Shown: positions 8,742 to 18,454 of the stretch, one piece after another
How the letters are laid out: every line of letters begins with the position of its first letter
Numbering within the stretch: position 1 is the first letter of the stretch
Assembly (NCBI GenBank): GCA_020446815.1
Contig: JAGRDY010000027.1
Location: 1-64,000 of the forward strand
Reading direction: 5' to 3'
Length of the DNA stretch: 64,000 nt
From: Paracoccaceae bacterium
GTDB taxonomy: Bacteria; Pseudomonadota; Alphaproteobacteria; Rhodobacterales; Rhodobacteraceae
Notes under the pieces: generated by a model
Told to the model about the DNA's origin: nothing
The model's database searches: none
Seen by the model: the letters and a program-made list of their open reading frames with translations, nothing else
Position numbers and translations under genes: made by a program

Positions 8742-11701
8742 TTCTTCGTGTCTCCGATGGTCAGGGCCTCGTTGACCAGGGCTTCCTGTTCGGCCTTGTG
8801 GCGGCTGGCCAGCCCGGTCGCGGGTGCGGCGGCGGCATGGCGGCCCGCATAGCGCGGGCGATGCTCGCGGGCGCCGATGCGGGTCAGCACCCATTCGAGA
8901 TTGGGTTCGACGAAGGCCCAGCCGCCCTGGTTTTTCGGTTCTTCCTGGCACCAGACCATCTCGGCCTGCTTGAAACGGCCCAGTTCCTTGACCATGGCCT
9001 GCGCGGGGAAGGGGTAGAATTGTTCGAGCCGCAGCAGATAGACATCGTCGAGCCCGCGTGCGTCGCGTTCGGCCAGAAGGTCGAAATAGACCTTGCCGGA
9101 ACAGATCACCACCCGCCTGATCTTCTTGTCGGGCAGAAGGCGGGTCTGCGAATTGCCCTTTTGCGCATCGTCCCAGAGGACGCGGTGAAACGACGAACCG
9201 GTGGTGAAGTCGGCGGCGCTGGAAATGCACAGCGGATGGCGCAACAGCGATTTCGGCGTCATCAGCACCAGGGGTTTGCGGAAATTGCGGTGAATCTGGC
9301 GGCGCAGGATGTGGAAATAGTTGGCGGGCGTCGAGCAGTTGGCCACGATCGCGTTGTCCTGGGCGCATTGCTGCAAGAAGCGTTCGAGCCGGGCCGAGGA
9401 ATGTTCGGGCCCCTGACCTTCGAAGCCGTGCGGCAGCAGGCAGACGAGGCCCGACATGCGCAGCCATTTCGATTCGCCCGAGGTGATGAACTGGTCGATC
9501 ATGATCTGCGCGCCATTGGCGAAATCGCCGAACTGGGCCTCCCACATCACCAGCGCGTTGGGTTCGGCCAGCGAATAGCCGTATTCGAAGCCCAGCACCG
9601 CGTATTCCGACAGCATCGAATCGATCACCTCGAAGCGCGCCTGGCCGGGCTTGATGTGGTTGAGCGGGTAGTAGCGTTCCTCGGTCGTCTGGTCGATGAA
9701 GGCCGAGTGGCGCTGCGAGAAGGTGCCGCGGGTGCAGTCCTGCCCCGAAAGCCGTACCGGATAGCCTTCGCCGAGCAGCGAGCCGAAGGCCAGTGCCTCG
9801 GCCGTGGCCCAGTCGAAGCCCTTGCCGGACTTGAACATCGCGGCCTTGTGATCGAGCAGGCGGCTGATCGTCTTGTGGATGTCGAAGCCGCCGGGCGCGC
9901 GGGTCAGTGCCGCGCCGACCTCGGCCATCAGTTTCTTGGAAATGGCGGTCTGGCCGGGGACATATTCGGCCCCTTCGCGGTCCATGTGCGACCAGCGCCC
10001 GTCGAGCCAGTCGGCCTTGTTGGGCTTGTAGGTCTTGCCGGTCTCGAATTCCTCGTTCAGATGCGCCTGGAAGGCCGCTTTCATGTCCTCGATCTCGCCT
10101 TCGGGGATCAGCCCGTCGCGGATCAGCCGTTCGGTATAAAGCTGCAACGTCGTCTTGTGGGTCTTGATCCGCTTGTACATCACCGGATTGGTGAACATCG
10201 GTTCGTCGCCTTCGTTATGACCGAAGCGGCGATAGCAGAACATGTCGATGACGACATCCTTGTGGAACTTCTGCCGGAACTCGGTGGCGACCTTGGCGGC
10301 GTGAACCACGGCTTCGGGGTCGTCGCCGTTGACGTGGAAGATCGGCGCCTCGACCATCAGGGCGATATCGGTGGGGTAAGGCGAGGAGCGCGAGAAATGC
10401 GGCGCCGTGGTAAAGCCGATCTGGTTGTTGACGATGATGTGGATGGTGCCGCCGGTGCGGTGCCCGGAAAGCCCCGACAAGCCGAAGCATTCGGCCACCA
10501 CGCCCTGCCCGGCGAAGGCCGCGTCGCCGTGCAGCAGGATCGGCAGGACCCGGCTGCGCAGGGTGTCGCTGAGCTGCGCCTGCTTGGCGCGTGCCTTGCC
10601 GAGGACGACCGGATTGACCGCTTCGAGATGGCTGGGGTTGGCGGTCAGCGACAGGTGCACGGTGTTGCCGTCGAATTCGCGGTCGGATGATGCGCCAAGG
10701 TGGTATTTGACATCGCCCGAACCGTCGACATCCTCGGGTTTGTAGCTGCCGCCCTGGAATTCGTTGAAGATGGCGCGGAAGGGCTTGGCCATCACGTTGG
10801 CCAGTACCGACAGGCGGCCGCGGTGCGGCATCCCGACGATGATGTCGCGCACGCCGAGATTGCCGCCGCGCTTGACGATCTGTTCCATCGCCGGGATCAG
10901 CGCCTCGGCCCCGTCAAGGCCGAAGCGCTTGGTGCCCATGTATTTGACATGGAGAAATTTCTCGAATCCCTCGGCCTCCACCAGCTTGTTGAGGATCGCC
11001 TTCCGGCCTTCGCGGGTGAAGTTGATTTCCTTGCCGTAGCCTTCGATGCGTTCCTTGAGCCAGCCGGCCTCCTGCGGGTTGGAGATGTGCATGTACTGGA
11101 GCGCGAAGGTGCCGCAATAGGTGCGTTTGACGATGGCGAGGATTTCGCGCATCGAGGCATGTTCGAGGCCCAGAACCTTGTCGATGAAGATCGGCCGGTC
11201 CATGTCGGCTTCGGAAAAGCCGTAGGATTTGGGGTTCAGTTCGGGGTGGGGTTCTTCGGAGCGCATGCCCAGCGGATCGAGGTCGGCCACCAGATGGCCG
11301 CGGATCCGGTAGGCGCGGATGATCATCAGCGCGCGGATCGAATCGAGCACGGCGCGTTTGATCGCCTCGTCGCTGACCGCGATGCCGGATTCGGCCGCCT
11401 TGGCGCGGATCTTGCCTGCTGCGGCGGTCGCTTCGGCCAGCGGCCATTCGCCGGTCAGGGCGGCGGTCAGGTCATCGGCGGGCCGCGGCGGCCAGTCGGC
11501 GCGCGCCCAGGAGGCCCCGGCGGCCTCTTTCTTCACATCGGTTTCGATATCGCCGAGCGAGCGGAAGAATGTCGCCCATGTCGCATCCACCGAGGCAGGG
11601 TCATTGGCATAGCGCGCATAGAGCTGTTCGACATATCCGGCATTGGCGCCTTGCAGGAAGGATGACGCGTGGAACTGGTCGTTGGCGGATTGTTCGGTCA
11701 T
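8738..11701 (-). CDS. odhA: 2-oxoglutarate dehydrogenase E1 component
   Basis: This 987-residue thiamine-diphosphate enzyme decarboxylates 2-oxoglutarate and succinylates the E2 lipoyl group. The N-terminal E2-contact segment ([18 protein letters not shown], about 22-39) is followed by [13 protein letters not shown] (291-303), the TPP/Mg-binding [10 protein letters not shown] (391-400) and NNQIGF (425-430), and the transketolase-like C-terminal half. Length is normal for the family. It is translationally coupled to odhB through ATGA at 8738-8741. Upstream on the same strand, 106 bp away, is a sulfotransferase gene rather than sucD, the usual neighbour in alphaproteobacteria. Confidence 0.97.
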   Translation of the reverse strand: MTEQSANDQFHASSFLQGANAGYVEQLYARYANDPASVDATWATFFRSLGDIETDVKKEAAGASWARADWPPRPADDLTAALTGEWPLAEATAAAGKIRAKAAESGIAVSDEAIKRAVLDSIRALMIIRAYRIRGHLVADLDPLGMRSEEPHPELNPKSYGFSEADMDRPIFIDKVLGLEHASMREILAIVKRTYCGTFALQYMHISNPQEAGWLKERIEGYGKEINFTREGRKAILNKLVEAEGFEKFLHVKYMGTKRFGLDGAEALIPAMEQIVKRGGNLGVRDIIVGMPHRGRLSVLANVMAKPFRAIFNEFQGGSYKPEDVDGSGDVKYHLGASSDREFDGNTVHLSLTANPSHLEAVNPVVLGKARAKQAQLSDTLRSRVLPILLHGDAAFAGQGVVAECFGLSGLSGHRTGGTIHIIVNNQIGFTTAPHFSRSSPYPTDIALMVEAPIFHVNGDDPEAVVHAAKVATEFRQKFHKDVVIDMFCYRRFGHNEGDEPMFTNPVMYKRIKTHKTTLQLYTERLIRDGLIPEGEIEDMKAAFQAHLNEEFETGKTYKPNKADWLDGRWSHMDREGAEYVPGQTAISKKLMAEVGAALTRAPGGFDIHKTISRLLDHKAAMFKSGKGFDWATAEALAFGSLLGEGYPVRLSGQDCTRGTFSQRHSAFIDQTTEERYYPLNHIKPGQARFEVIDSMLSEYAVLGFEYGYSLAEPNALVMWEAQFGDFANGAQIMIDQFITSGESKWLRMSGLVCLLPHGFEGQGPEHSSARLERFLQQCAQDNAIVANCSTPANYFHILRRQIHRNFRKPLVLMTPKSLLRHPLCISSAADFTTGSSFHRVLWDDAQKGNSQTRLLPDKKIRRVVICSGKVYFDLLAERDARGLDDVYLLRLEQFYPFPAQAMVKELGRFKQAEMVWCQEEPKNQGGWAFVEPNLEWVLTRIGAREHRPRYAGRHAAAAPATGLASRHKAEQEALVNEALTIGDTKK

Positions 11702-11807
11702 GGATGTTCTCGACGGGGTCAGGCCCGGCCGCTCCTGTTTTCGGGGTGGGGGGCCGCGCGGGTGGCGGCGCGGATCGGGAAGGGGGTGTTCGGGGTGCGG
11801 TGGATCA

Positions 11808-12524
11808 TCACAGGCGTCCGACGATCCTTGATGTCAGCCGCCCCAGAAACCCCGGTGCAGAGGGGCGCGGGAGAGCGGCTGCCTCGGGCAGGGGCGGATA
11901 GCCGAAGCGGGCGAAATCGCCGGCGTAATATTCGGCCACCCGCGCCAGTGTCTCGGGCGAGGGTCTGAGCCGTTCGGCATCGGGGCCGAGCGCCTTCTTG
12001 CGGACGTTTTCGGGGGCGATCTCGCGCGCGCCCCGGCTGTCGCCCGCCAGCGTATCGAGATGCGCCACGATCGGCTTCAAGCCGTCTTCGAGGCGGAAGA
12101 CGGTGGCCCCTTCGGGGACGATTTCGCATTGCGGGCGCAGATGGTTGTCATAGCGGAAGGGATCGTCGTCGGCGATCTTCAGCCAGTCGTCGAACCATTC
12201 GTCGATCGACCAGAGCGCGGCCACCGTGCCTTCCACCTCCACCTGATACTGGAAGGCCGATACCAGGCGTTTCACGGGATGGCGGACCACCGCGAAGGAC
12301 GAGGCGATCCATTCCGCGGGGATCAGGCGGTGGAAATCGGCGACCGGCAGGTGCTGGGGCGACGAGCGGCTCCAGCGCCGCGCCTCGGGCAGCTCAAGAT
12401 AGCGGGTGTCGAGAAAGGCGAGCGTGCCGAAACGCGCCTTGAGGTAGGCCTCTACCGAGGAGCCGCCGCATTTGGGGACATGCGCGTAGTAATGAAGCTG
12501 GTTGTTTATGCGAAATATCGGCAT
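11808..12524 (-). CDS. Sulfotransferase-family protein (second of the cassette)
   Basis: This 238-residue protein has the 5'-phosphosulfate loop HVPKCGGSSVEAYL (residues 15-28), typical of the carbohydrate sulfotransferase (Sulfotransfer_2) type, and a 3'-phosphate motif RHPVKRLVSAFQY (81-93). Such enzymes transfer sulfate from PAPS to sugar hydroxyls or other acceptors. There is no signal peptide, so it probably acts in the cytoplasm. The start has no strong ribosome site and follows a 171-bp GC-rich gap after the methyltransferase gene. Residues after about 215 are Pro-rich and divergent. The acceptor is unknown; the neighbouring methyltransferase and second sulfotransferase suggest modification of a shared glycan or small molecule. 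Confidence 0.8.
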   Translation of the reverse strand: MPIFRINNQLHYYAHVPKCGGSSVEAYLKARFGTLAFLDTRYLELPEARRWSRSSPQHLPVADFHRLIPAEWIASSFAVVRHPVKRLVSAFQYQVEVEGTVAALWSIDEWFDDWLKIADDDPFRYDNHLRPQCEIVPEGATVFRLEDGLKPIVAHLDTLAGDSRGAREIAPENVRKKALGPDAERLRPSPETLARVAEYYAGDFARFGYPPLPEAAALPRPSAPGFLGRLTSRIVGRL

Positions 12525-12695
12525 CGGATGACCATGAAATGAACACTGTCGGGAAAACCGGGCGTCGGCGGCGGGCTTTCTTGCGTTGGCCCCGGCGCGG
12601 CGCGGGGGCGGCGGTGACCGGCGCGCCGGCGCCGGGGGGTCCGGGCGAAGGCCGTGCAGGCGGGTTGAGGCATCGCGATACTGTCCTTCATGGCA

Positions 12696-13496
12696 TCAGG
12701 CCTTGATCAGCAGGGCCTGGATGTTGTCGTCGATCCAGAGATTGGCCCGGTTGACGATCTGCATCGAAAATCCCGCCATGGCGGCCATCGTGCGCAGCGT
12801 GGCGGAGGTGAAGTAGTTGACATGATCGGGGTAACGGAAGCCGCACCAGCGCGCGCCCATCACCCGGCGGTTGAGAGAGCCGTAATTGGGCACCCGCACG
12901 AACACCTTGCCGCCCGGCATCAGCGCCCGGTGGGCGCCCTCGAGCACGCGGGCCGGTTCGACCTCATGTTCCAGATAGGAACTCATGATCACACCGGTAA
13001 AGAATTCGGGCTCGAATTGCCAGATGCCTTCCGCCCCCGGCGCCTTGAGACAATAGCCGCCGCGTGCCCGCATCAAGGGGTCGACCCTGGCGTGAAGGGC
13101 GTTCGACAATTCGATCCCGTAGGGCACCATCGGTTCCGGAGGGCGCAAAAATTCGCCGCAGCCGATGTCGAGCACCGCGCCGCTGGCGAAGGCGCGCGTC
13201 CAGACGCGGGTGCCGCGTTCGCCGCCGCGGTGCCCGAGCGCCCTGCGCAGCCGCCGGTTCAGCCCCGAAAGCGGGGACGAGCCGCCCTTTCGCGCCTTTA
13301 GCGCATAGCTCTTTTCCCAGGCGAGCGCCTCGCGAAGGTCGGCATAGCCGACCGGGTTTGCCAGATAGACGAAACCGCAGGCGTCACAGGCCACGATATG
13401 CCATTCGTCGCGCGAATAGGCGGCGATCCGCGTCGCGCCGCGGCCTTCGCAGGACGGGCAGGGGCGGGCCGTGGCAGGGGGGGCGATACCTTGCAT
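12696..13496 (-). CDS. Zinc-knuckle class I SAM methyltransferase
   Basis: This 266-residue protein begins with a zinc-ribbon-like pair CPSC (Cys13, Cys16) and CDAC (Cys37, Cys40), followed by a Rossmann SAM-binding domain with motif I VLDIGCGEF (108-116) and a later GGKVFVRVPNYGS strand. This architecture is frequent among methyltransferases of surface-polysaccharide and secondary-metabolite clusters, where it methylates sugars or other acceptors. The ATG lies six bases after the stop of the upstream secreted-protein gene, so the two are surely co-transcribed. Residues between the zinc site and motif I are basic (RRLRRALGHR). The acceptor substrate cannot be inferred. Confidence 0.82.
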   Translation of the reverse strand: MQGIAPPATARPCPSCEGRGATRIAAYSRDEWHIVACDACGFVYLANPVGYADLREALAWEKSYALKARKGGSSPLSGLNRRLRRALGHRGGERGTRVWTRAFASGAVLDIGCGEFLRPPEPMVPYGIELSNALHARVDPLMRARGGYCLKAPGAEGIWQFEPEFFTGVIMSSYLEHEVEPARVLEGAHRALMPGGKVFVRVPNYGSLNRRVMGARWCGFRYPDHVNYFTSATLRTMAAMAGFSMQIVNRANLWIDDNIQALLIKA

Positions 13497-13502
13497 CGGT
13501 GG

Positions 13503-14060
13503 CTACATCCTCATCATGATCTGGGCTGTGCCGTCGCTGATGCAGCGCGGATCCTGGCCGGCATTGCCGATTGTCACGGAGGCCTGCCGGGGCGGCAGGG
13601 CGAAGCTGTAGCCCGAGCAGGCGCGGGCGCCGGCCAGCGGATGCCATGGGGTGACGTTGTCGCCTTCCGGGCTGCCTTCGCTGATCTCTTCGTCAAGAAT
13701 GCCGCGCAGCACCGCGCGGGTGAACTTCAGCGCCAGCGGCACATCCATGTAGCGGGTGCTGATCCGGCATTCGGTCAGGCCGGGTGTGACGACCATGGCG
13801 ATGTCGATCAGGCGGTCGGGGCGGGTGAAGCGATGCAGCACGTCCTCGGGGCCGCCGCCGAAATCCTCCTTGGAATAGAAGAATCCGTGCTGGGTGAAAC
13901 CGGCGAAAATCCTTTGCGGTGTCAGATGGTTTTGCAGGCAGTTGCGCATCGCAAATCGCACTTCGGCCGCCGCCCTGACGGGAAGCGATTGCGCGCGCGC
14001 CGCCGCCGCGCCGAAACAGGTGGCGACCGCACAGACCAGCAAGATGCGCATCGCGTTCAT
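13503..14060 (-). CDS. Secreted protein of unknown function in the sulfotransferase cassette
   Basis: A 185-residue protein with a signal peptide (residues 1-23, ending ARAQ) and a compact mature domain containing three or more cysteines. The ATG at 14060 overlaps the stop of the upstream sulfotransferase by ATGA, fixing the start; a longer frame reaching 14717 reads through the sulfotransferase in a different phase. I do not recognise the family. The tight coupling to a sulfotransferase on one side and a methyltransferase six bases away on the other suggests a periplasmic partner, but no function can be assigned. Confidence 0.72.
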   Translation of the reverse strand: MNAMRILLVCAVATCFGAAAARAQSLPVRAAAEVRFAMRNCLQNHLTPQRIFAGFTQHGFFYSKEDFGGGPEDVLHRFTRPDRLIDIAMVVTPGLTECRISTRYMDVPLALKFTRAVLRGILDEEISEGSPEGDNVTPWHPLAGARACSGYSFALPPRQASVTIGNAGQDPRCISDGTAQIMMRM

Positions 14061-15109
14061 TTGCGTAGCGCCTGCAGGCCCGTGCGTAGCGCCTGCAAGC
14101 CCGGCGCCCGGCGCCGGTCGGGGCGGGCGGCCGCCGGGGCGGCCTTGTCGACGGGGCTTTCGTAAACTGCCCGCGGCGGTTCGGCAAAGCCGAAAAGCGC
14201 GGCCCTGCCGGGAAAGAAGTTGCGGTGCACCCAGGCGACGCCTGCGGCATTGGCCTGCCAGATTTCCGCTGTCTGCTCGGCGCTCAGGGCCAGTTTCTGG
14301 GGGGCGGACCAGCGGTTTCTGAGCCAGCGCAGAGCGCGCGGCCAGAGCGCCGCCTGCAAGGGTGCCGCATGGCCGCGATTGCGTCTCAGCGCGGTTTCGG
14401 CCTCGGCCGCGGTGACCGAGAGATTGCGGCGGCCGGGTGGTTTCATGCCCCTGGGATCGGCGCCGATCGCGGCGGCGAAATCGTCGATCAGCCCGTCGTC
14501 CTGCAGCCATGTCTCGTCGAATATCCGCAAATCGAAGCGGTCGCGCCCGACGCCCCTGGCCCAGCCGGAAACCAGCCGTCCATAGCGGCAGTGCTTGTGC
14601 TGGCGGATGTATTCGGCCAGCGAAACCGTCAACGTGCCATCCTTGACGCCCTGGCTGTAGCGGCTTGCCAGCCAGATGTCGGGGCGGCGCAGATACATCA
14701 CATAGCGGACTTCGCAAAACAGCGATGACAGCCAGGCATCGAGGATGCCTATGCCGCCCGCGCCACCCGCCCAGGTGCTGAGATGTTCGCAGGAAATCAG
14801 ATAGGTGTCGCCATCGGCGCGGATGGCGGCGCCAAGGTCGGATTCGAATTTGCGGGCGATGGCGATCTGCGATTCCATGTCGCGGATCGCGTGGCTGCGG
14901 TTGAAATCGGCGGCCCCGATCGGCTTGCCGAAACGGGTGAAGAGCGCGATGACGAACTGCCCCTGGTTGGTGGGGCTGGCCCAGCCCTTGCCGTCGAAGC
15001 GGTCATAGCGAAACCCCTGCGCGCTGAGCGCGGCCCGGTTGATGCCCAGCCAGGTCTGGATCGCCGTGGTGCCGGTCTTGTGGCAGCCGATATGGACGAT
15101 TGCCTTCAT
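14057..15109 (-). CDS. Sulfotransferase-family protein (first of the cassette)
   Basis: This 350-residue protein starts with the PAPS-binding loop HIGCHKTGTTAIQTWL (residues 6-21) and has the 3'-phosphate motif RRPDIWLASRYSQ (141-153). No signal peptide is present. The start at 15109 follows AAAGGA and places the P-loop-like motif at the usual distance from the N terminus; the longer frame to 15292 is unsupported. The last 30 residues hold a near-duplicate APGLQALRTGLQALRK tail encoded by a short direct repeat. It is the first gene of the operon leading to odhA-odhB-lpd. A pair of GTGATCAC operators lies about 140-170 bp upstream. The sulfate acceptor is unknown. Confidence 0.82.
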   Translation of the reverse strand: MKAIVHIGCHKTGTTAIQTWLGINRAALSAQGFRYDRFDGKGWASPTNQGQFVIALFTRFGKPIGAADFNRSHAIRDMESQIAIARKFESDLGAAIRADGDTYLISCEHLSTWAGGAGGIGILDAWLSSLFCEVRYVMYLRRPDIWLASRYSQGVKDGTLTVSLAEYIRQHKHCRYGRLVSGWARGVGRDRFDLRIFDETWLQDDGLIDDFAAAIGADPRGMKPPGRRNLSVTAAEAETALRRNRGHAAPLQAALWPRALRWLRNRWSAPQKLALSAEQTAEIWQANAAGVAWVHRNFFPGRAALFGFAEPPRAVYESPVDKAAPAAARPDRRRAPGLQALRTGLQALRK

Positions 15110-15247
15110 GCGGTCCTTTTGCAACCCCTTTGCGCCGCGATCATGCGCCCGCACCCTATCATTGCCGCCGGTAGTGGCACAGGTTGCGGGGGGCGCGAAA
15201 TGATAAATGCGCGAGCAGGGGGGAGAGGGCGGTGAAAAACCCGGTTT

Positions 15248-15278
15248 TGTGATCACATGAAATATAACCGTGATCACA
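15248..15278. promoter_or_regulatory. Paired GTGATCAC operators upstream of sulfotransferase/odh operon
   Basis: TGTGATCACA at 15248-15257 and GTGATCAC at 15270-15277 have centres 21 bp apart, two helical turns. The spacer is AT-rich. They lie about 140-170 bp upstream of the 15109 start codon. The same pair with the same 21-bp spacing precedes sdhC. The regulator is not identified. Confidence 0.6.
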
Positions 15279-15342
15279 TATCGCCGATGCACGGCGAGGC
15301 GCGCAACCGATGGCCCGGGAAATGGCTGTACGGGGTGGGGGA

Positions 15343-15417
15343 TGCGTGAAAAAAAGGGGGACGGGTGAAAAAAGGGGCACGGGTGAAAAAAAGGGGGACG
15401 GGTGAAAAAAAGAGGCC
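15343..15417 (+). repeat. Four-unit A7G5 tandem array (about 19 bp per unit)
   Basis: Units read approximately CGGGTGAAAAAAAGGGGGA, repeated four times with length changes in the A and G runs. The last unit merges into the U tract of the mdh terminator, so on the transcript strand the array supplies several T6-T8 tracts in a row. Confidence 0.85.
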
Positions 15418-15433
15418 GGGCGAATGCCCGGCC
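15402..15433 (-). terminator. Intrinsic terminator of mdh
   Basis: On the minus strand GGCCGGGC, a four-base loop and GCCCGGCC form a perfect stem, followed by TCTTTTTTT. It begins 28 bases after the mdh stop. Confidence 0.88.
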
Positions 15434-15461
15434 AATGGCTGCGTCAAGAAGGCGCGAGGCG

Positions 15462-16568
<1,107 letters not shown>

Positions 16569-16618
16569 TCAGGTCCGCACTGTCGCTGTTCCGGCAGCGG
16601 TCTTTGCCGGCGTGCCGG

Positions 16619-16777
16619 TCACCCCGTTGCCGTGGAGGGTTTGGCCATGTCTTGCGGCCCGTTGCAACGCCAGCTCAGCGCGCCGGCGCAGTGCGGCGCG
16701 GCCTGTGCAAAGGCGTGATGGGTGGCCAGGATCAGCCCGGCAAATCCAAGGGAAAGGGCGAATATCTGCTGTTTCAT
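16619..16777 (-). CDS. Small secreted protein upstream of mdh
   Basis: A 52-residue ORF with a convincing signal peptide (MKQQ, then a hydrophobic core through residue 23, cleavage near AFAQA) and a mature peptide of about 25 residues with two cysteines (HCAGALSWRC). The ATG at 16777 has AGGCAGG upstream. It is on the mdh strand, 194 bp before mdh, and could share its transcript. The family is not recognised. Its small size keeps confidence moderate. Confidence 0.5.
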   Translation of the reverse strand: MKQQIFALSLGFAGLILATHHAFAQAAPHCAGALSWRCNGPQDMAKPSTATG

Positions 16778-16994
16778 GGTGCCTGCCTGTGATTGAGAAT
16801 CCGCCCCGGCCCGGTGGCGCTGCGCGAACGCACAGGGCCGGGATGGCGGCGAGCCTGTTCGGGAAATGCGCAAAACCGGTTAATCGGGGGTGCGGACCCC
16901 GACGCCGCGTTTTTTCTGCGATGCGGCGACTCTGCCCTTGATGAATCCGTCGAAAACGTGGTTTTTTACGGCGTATTCATGTCAGGAGACCGCC

Positions 16995-17861
16995 ATGCCC
17001 GCCCGACCCACGGATCAGACCCGCCCCTTCCGGTCGGTGCTTTACATTCCCGGTGCCAATGAACGCGCGCTGGAAAAGGCCAGGGGGCTGGCGGCGGATG
17101 CGATCATCTTCGATCTGGAAGATGCGGTTTCGCCCGAGGAAAAGGTGGCGGCGCGGAGCATTCTGGCGGGGGTTCTGAAGACCGGCGATTACGGGCGGCG
17201 GGTGCGGATCGTGCGCGTCAACGGGCTCGACACGGCATGGGGGCGCGATGATATCGCCGCTTTTGCGGGGCTGGACATCGACGCGTTGCTGATCCCCAAG
17301 GTGGGATCGGCGGCGGATGTCGAGGCGGTGGCCGGGCTGAGCCGCGATATCGGGCTCTGGGCGATGATGGAAAACCCGGCGGGGATGCTGCACGCCGCCG
17401 AAATCGCCGCCCATCCGCGGCTGACCGGGATGGTGATGGGCACCAATGATCTGGCCAAGGACCTTGGCGCGAGGTTCCAGCCCGACCGGATGCCGCTGCT
17501 GGCCGGCCTGCAACTGTGCCTGCTGGCGGCACGGGCCGCGGGGATCGTCATCGTCGACGGTGTCTACAACGCCTTTCGCGACGAAGAAGGGCTGCGCCGC
17601 GAATGCAATCAGGGCCGCGACATGGGATTCGACGGCAAGACGCTGATCCATCCGGCGCAACTGGCCGTCGCCAACGAGGTCTTTGCCCCCAGCGCCAAGG
17701 AAATCGACCTTGCCCGCCGCCAGATCGACGCCTATGAGGCGGCCCGGGCGGAGGGGCGTGGCGTAGCGGTACTTGACGGGCGGATCGTGGAAAACCTGCA
17801 TGCCGCCGCCGCGCGTGCAACGCTGGATCGTGCCGGCGCCATTGCGGAAATGGGCCTCTAG
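16995..17861 (+). CDS. mcl2: HpcH/HpaI aldolase-fold enzyme, likely (3S)-malyl-CoA thioesterase
   Basis: This 288-residue protein of the citrate-lyase beta (CitE)-like family has the conserved LYIPGANERALEKA start, the metal-binding FDLEDAV motif (about 39-45) and the C-terminal KTLIHPAQ motif. In Rhodobacter sphaeroides the paralog next to mdh and mesaconyl-CoA hydratase is Mcl2, which hydrolyses (3S)-malyl-CoA to malate in the ethylmalonyl-CoA pathway. The context here (mdh on one side, nnrU and mch on the other) is the same, so that function is favoured over malyl-CoA lyase. The ATG at 16995 is chosen because CAGGAGA lies directly upstream; an earlier ATG at 16980 would overlap that ribosome site. 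Confidence 0.85.
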   Translation: MPARPTDQTRPFRSVLYIPGANERALEKARGLAADAIIFDLEDAVSPEEKVAARSILAGVLKTGDYGRRVRIVRVNGLDTAWGRDDIAAFAGLDIDALLIPKVGSAADVEAVAGLSRDIGLWAMMENPAGMLHAAEIAAHPRLTGMVMGTNDLAKDLGARFQPDRMPLLAGLQLCLLAARAAGIVIVDGVYNAFRDEEGLRRECNQGRDMGFDGKTLIHPAQLAVANEVFAPSAKEIDLARRQIDAYEAARAEGRGVAVLDGRIVENLHAAAARATLDRAGAIAEMGL

Positions 17862-17900
17862 GGGTTTTGCGCGCGACACTCACACCTTTGGAGGGATGAC

Positions 17901-18452
17901 ATGACGCTGCTGATGGCTGGTCTGGCGCTGTGGATCGCGGCGCATCTGTTCAAGCGGGTGGCGCCCGGGGCGCGGGCGGCGCTGGGCGGCAAGGGCAGGG
18001 GTCTTGTCGCCCTTGCCTTGCTGGTTTCGCTGGTCTTGATGGTCATCGGCTATCGCGCGGCGGGGTTCTGGCCGGTCTATACGCCGATCGCGGGCATGCG
18101 GCATCTCAACAATCTCATGATGGTGGTGTCGATCTTCCTGTTCGGCGTCGGCGGTACCAAGGGGGTGCTTTACCCGAAGCTGCGCCATCCGATGCTGCTC
18201 GGGGTGCTGATCTGGGCGCTGGCGCACCTTCTGGTCAATGGCGATGTGGCCTCGATCGTGCTGTTCGGCACGATGGGGGTATGGGCGGTCGTCGAAATGA
18301 TGGTGATCAATGCCGCCGGGCCCTGGGTGCGCCCGACCGGCGGCAGAGGTCTGAAGGGTGATCTGTTCAATGCCGTGGGCACGCTGGTGCTGGTCGCCGT
18401 CATCGGCGCGGTTCATAGCTGGCTGGGCTACAATCCGTTTACGGGAAGCTGA
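17901..18452 (+). CDS. NnrU-family integral membrane protein
   Basis: A 183-residue protein with about five hydrophobic helices and the NnrU-like pattern of an early WIAAHLFKR helix, MRHLNNLMMVVSIFLFGVG and an HPMLLGVLIWALAHLLVNGD segment. NnrU was named from denitrification loci, but most family members have no proven role; one related group acts in carotenoid isomerisation. GGAGGG sits seven bases before the ATG. It lies 39 bp after the malyl-CoA thioesterase-like gene and two bases before mch, inside an ethylmalonyl-CoA pathway operon, with no denitrification genes nearby. Confidence 0.85.
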   Translation: MTLLMAGLALWIAAHLFKRVAPGARAALGGKGRGLVALALLVSLVLMVIGYRAAGFWPVYTPIAGMRHLNNLMMVVSIFLFGVGGTKGVLYPKLRHPMLLGVLIWALAHLLVNGDVASIVLFGTMGVWAVVEMMVINAAGPWVRPTGGRGLKGDLFNAVGTLVLVAVIGAVHSWLGYNPFTGS

Positions 18453-18454
18453 GA

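Larger units (their letters stand above)
15110..15461. other. Intergenic region between mdh and the sulfotransferase operon
   Basis: A 352-bp non-coding stretch that carries, from mdh outward, an intrinsic terminator (15402-15433), a four-unit A/G-rich tandem array (15343-15417) and a pair of GTGATCAC palindromes (15248-15278). No gene was found. The layout looks like the end of the mdh unit followed by a separate promoter region. Confidence 0.7.

Noticed and set aside
12506..12691. Short minus-strand frame between the methyltransferase and second sulfotransferase
   Set aside because: Pro/Arg-rich, overlaps the sulfotransferase start and has no initiation signal.
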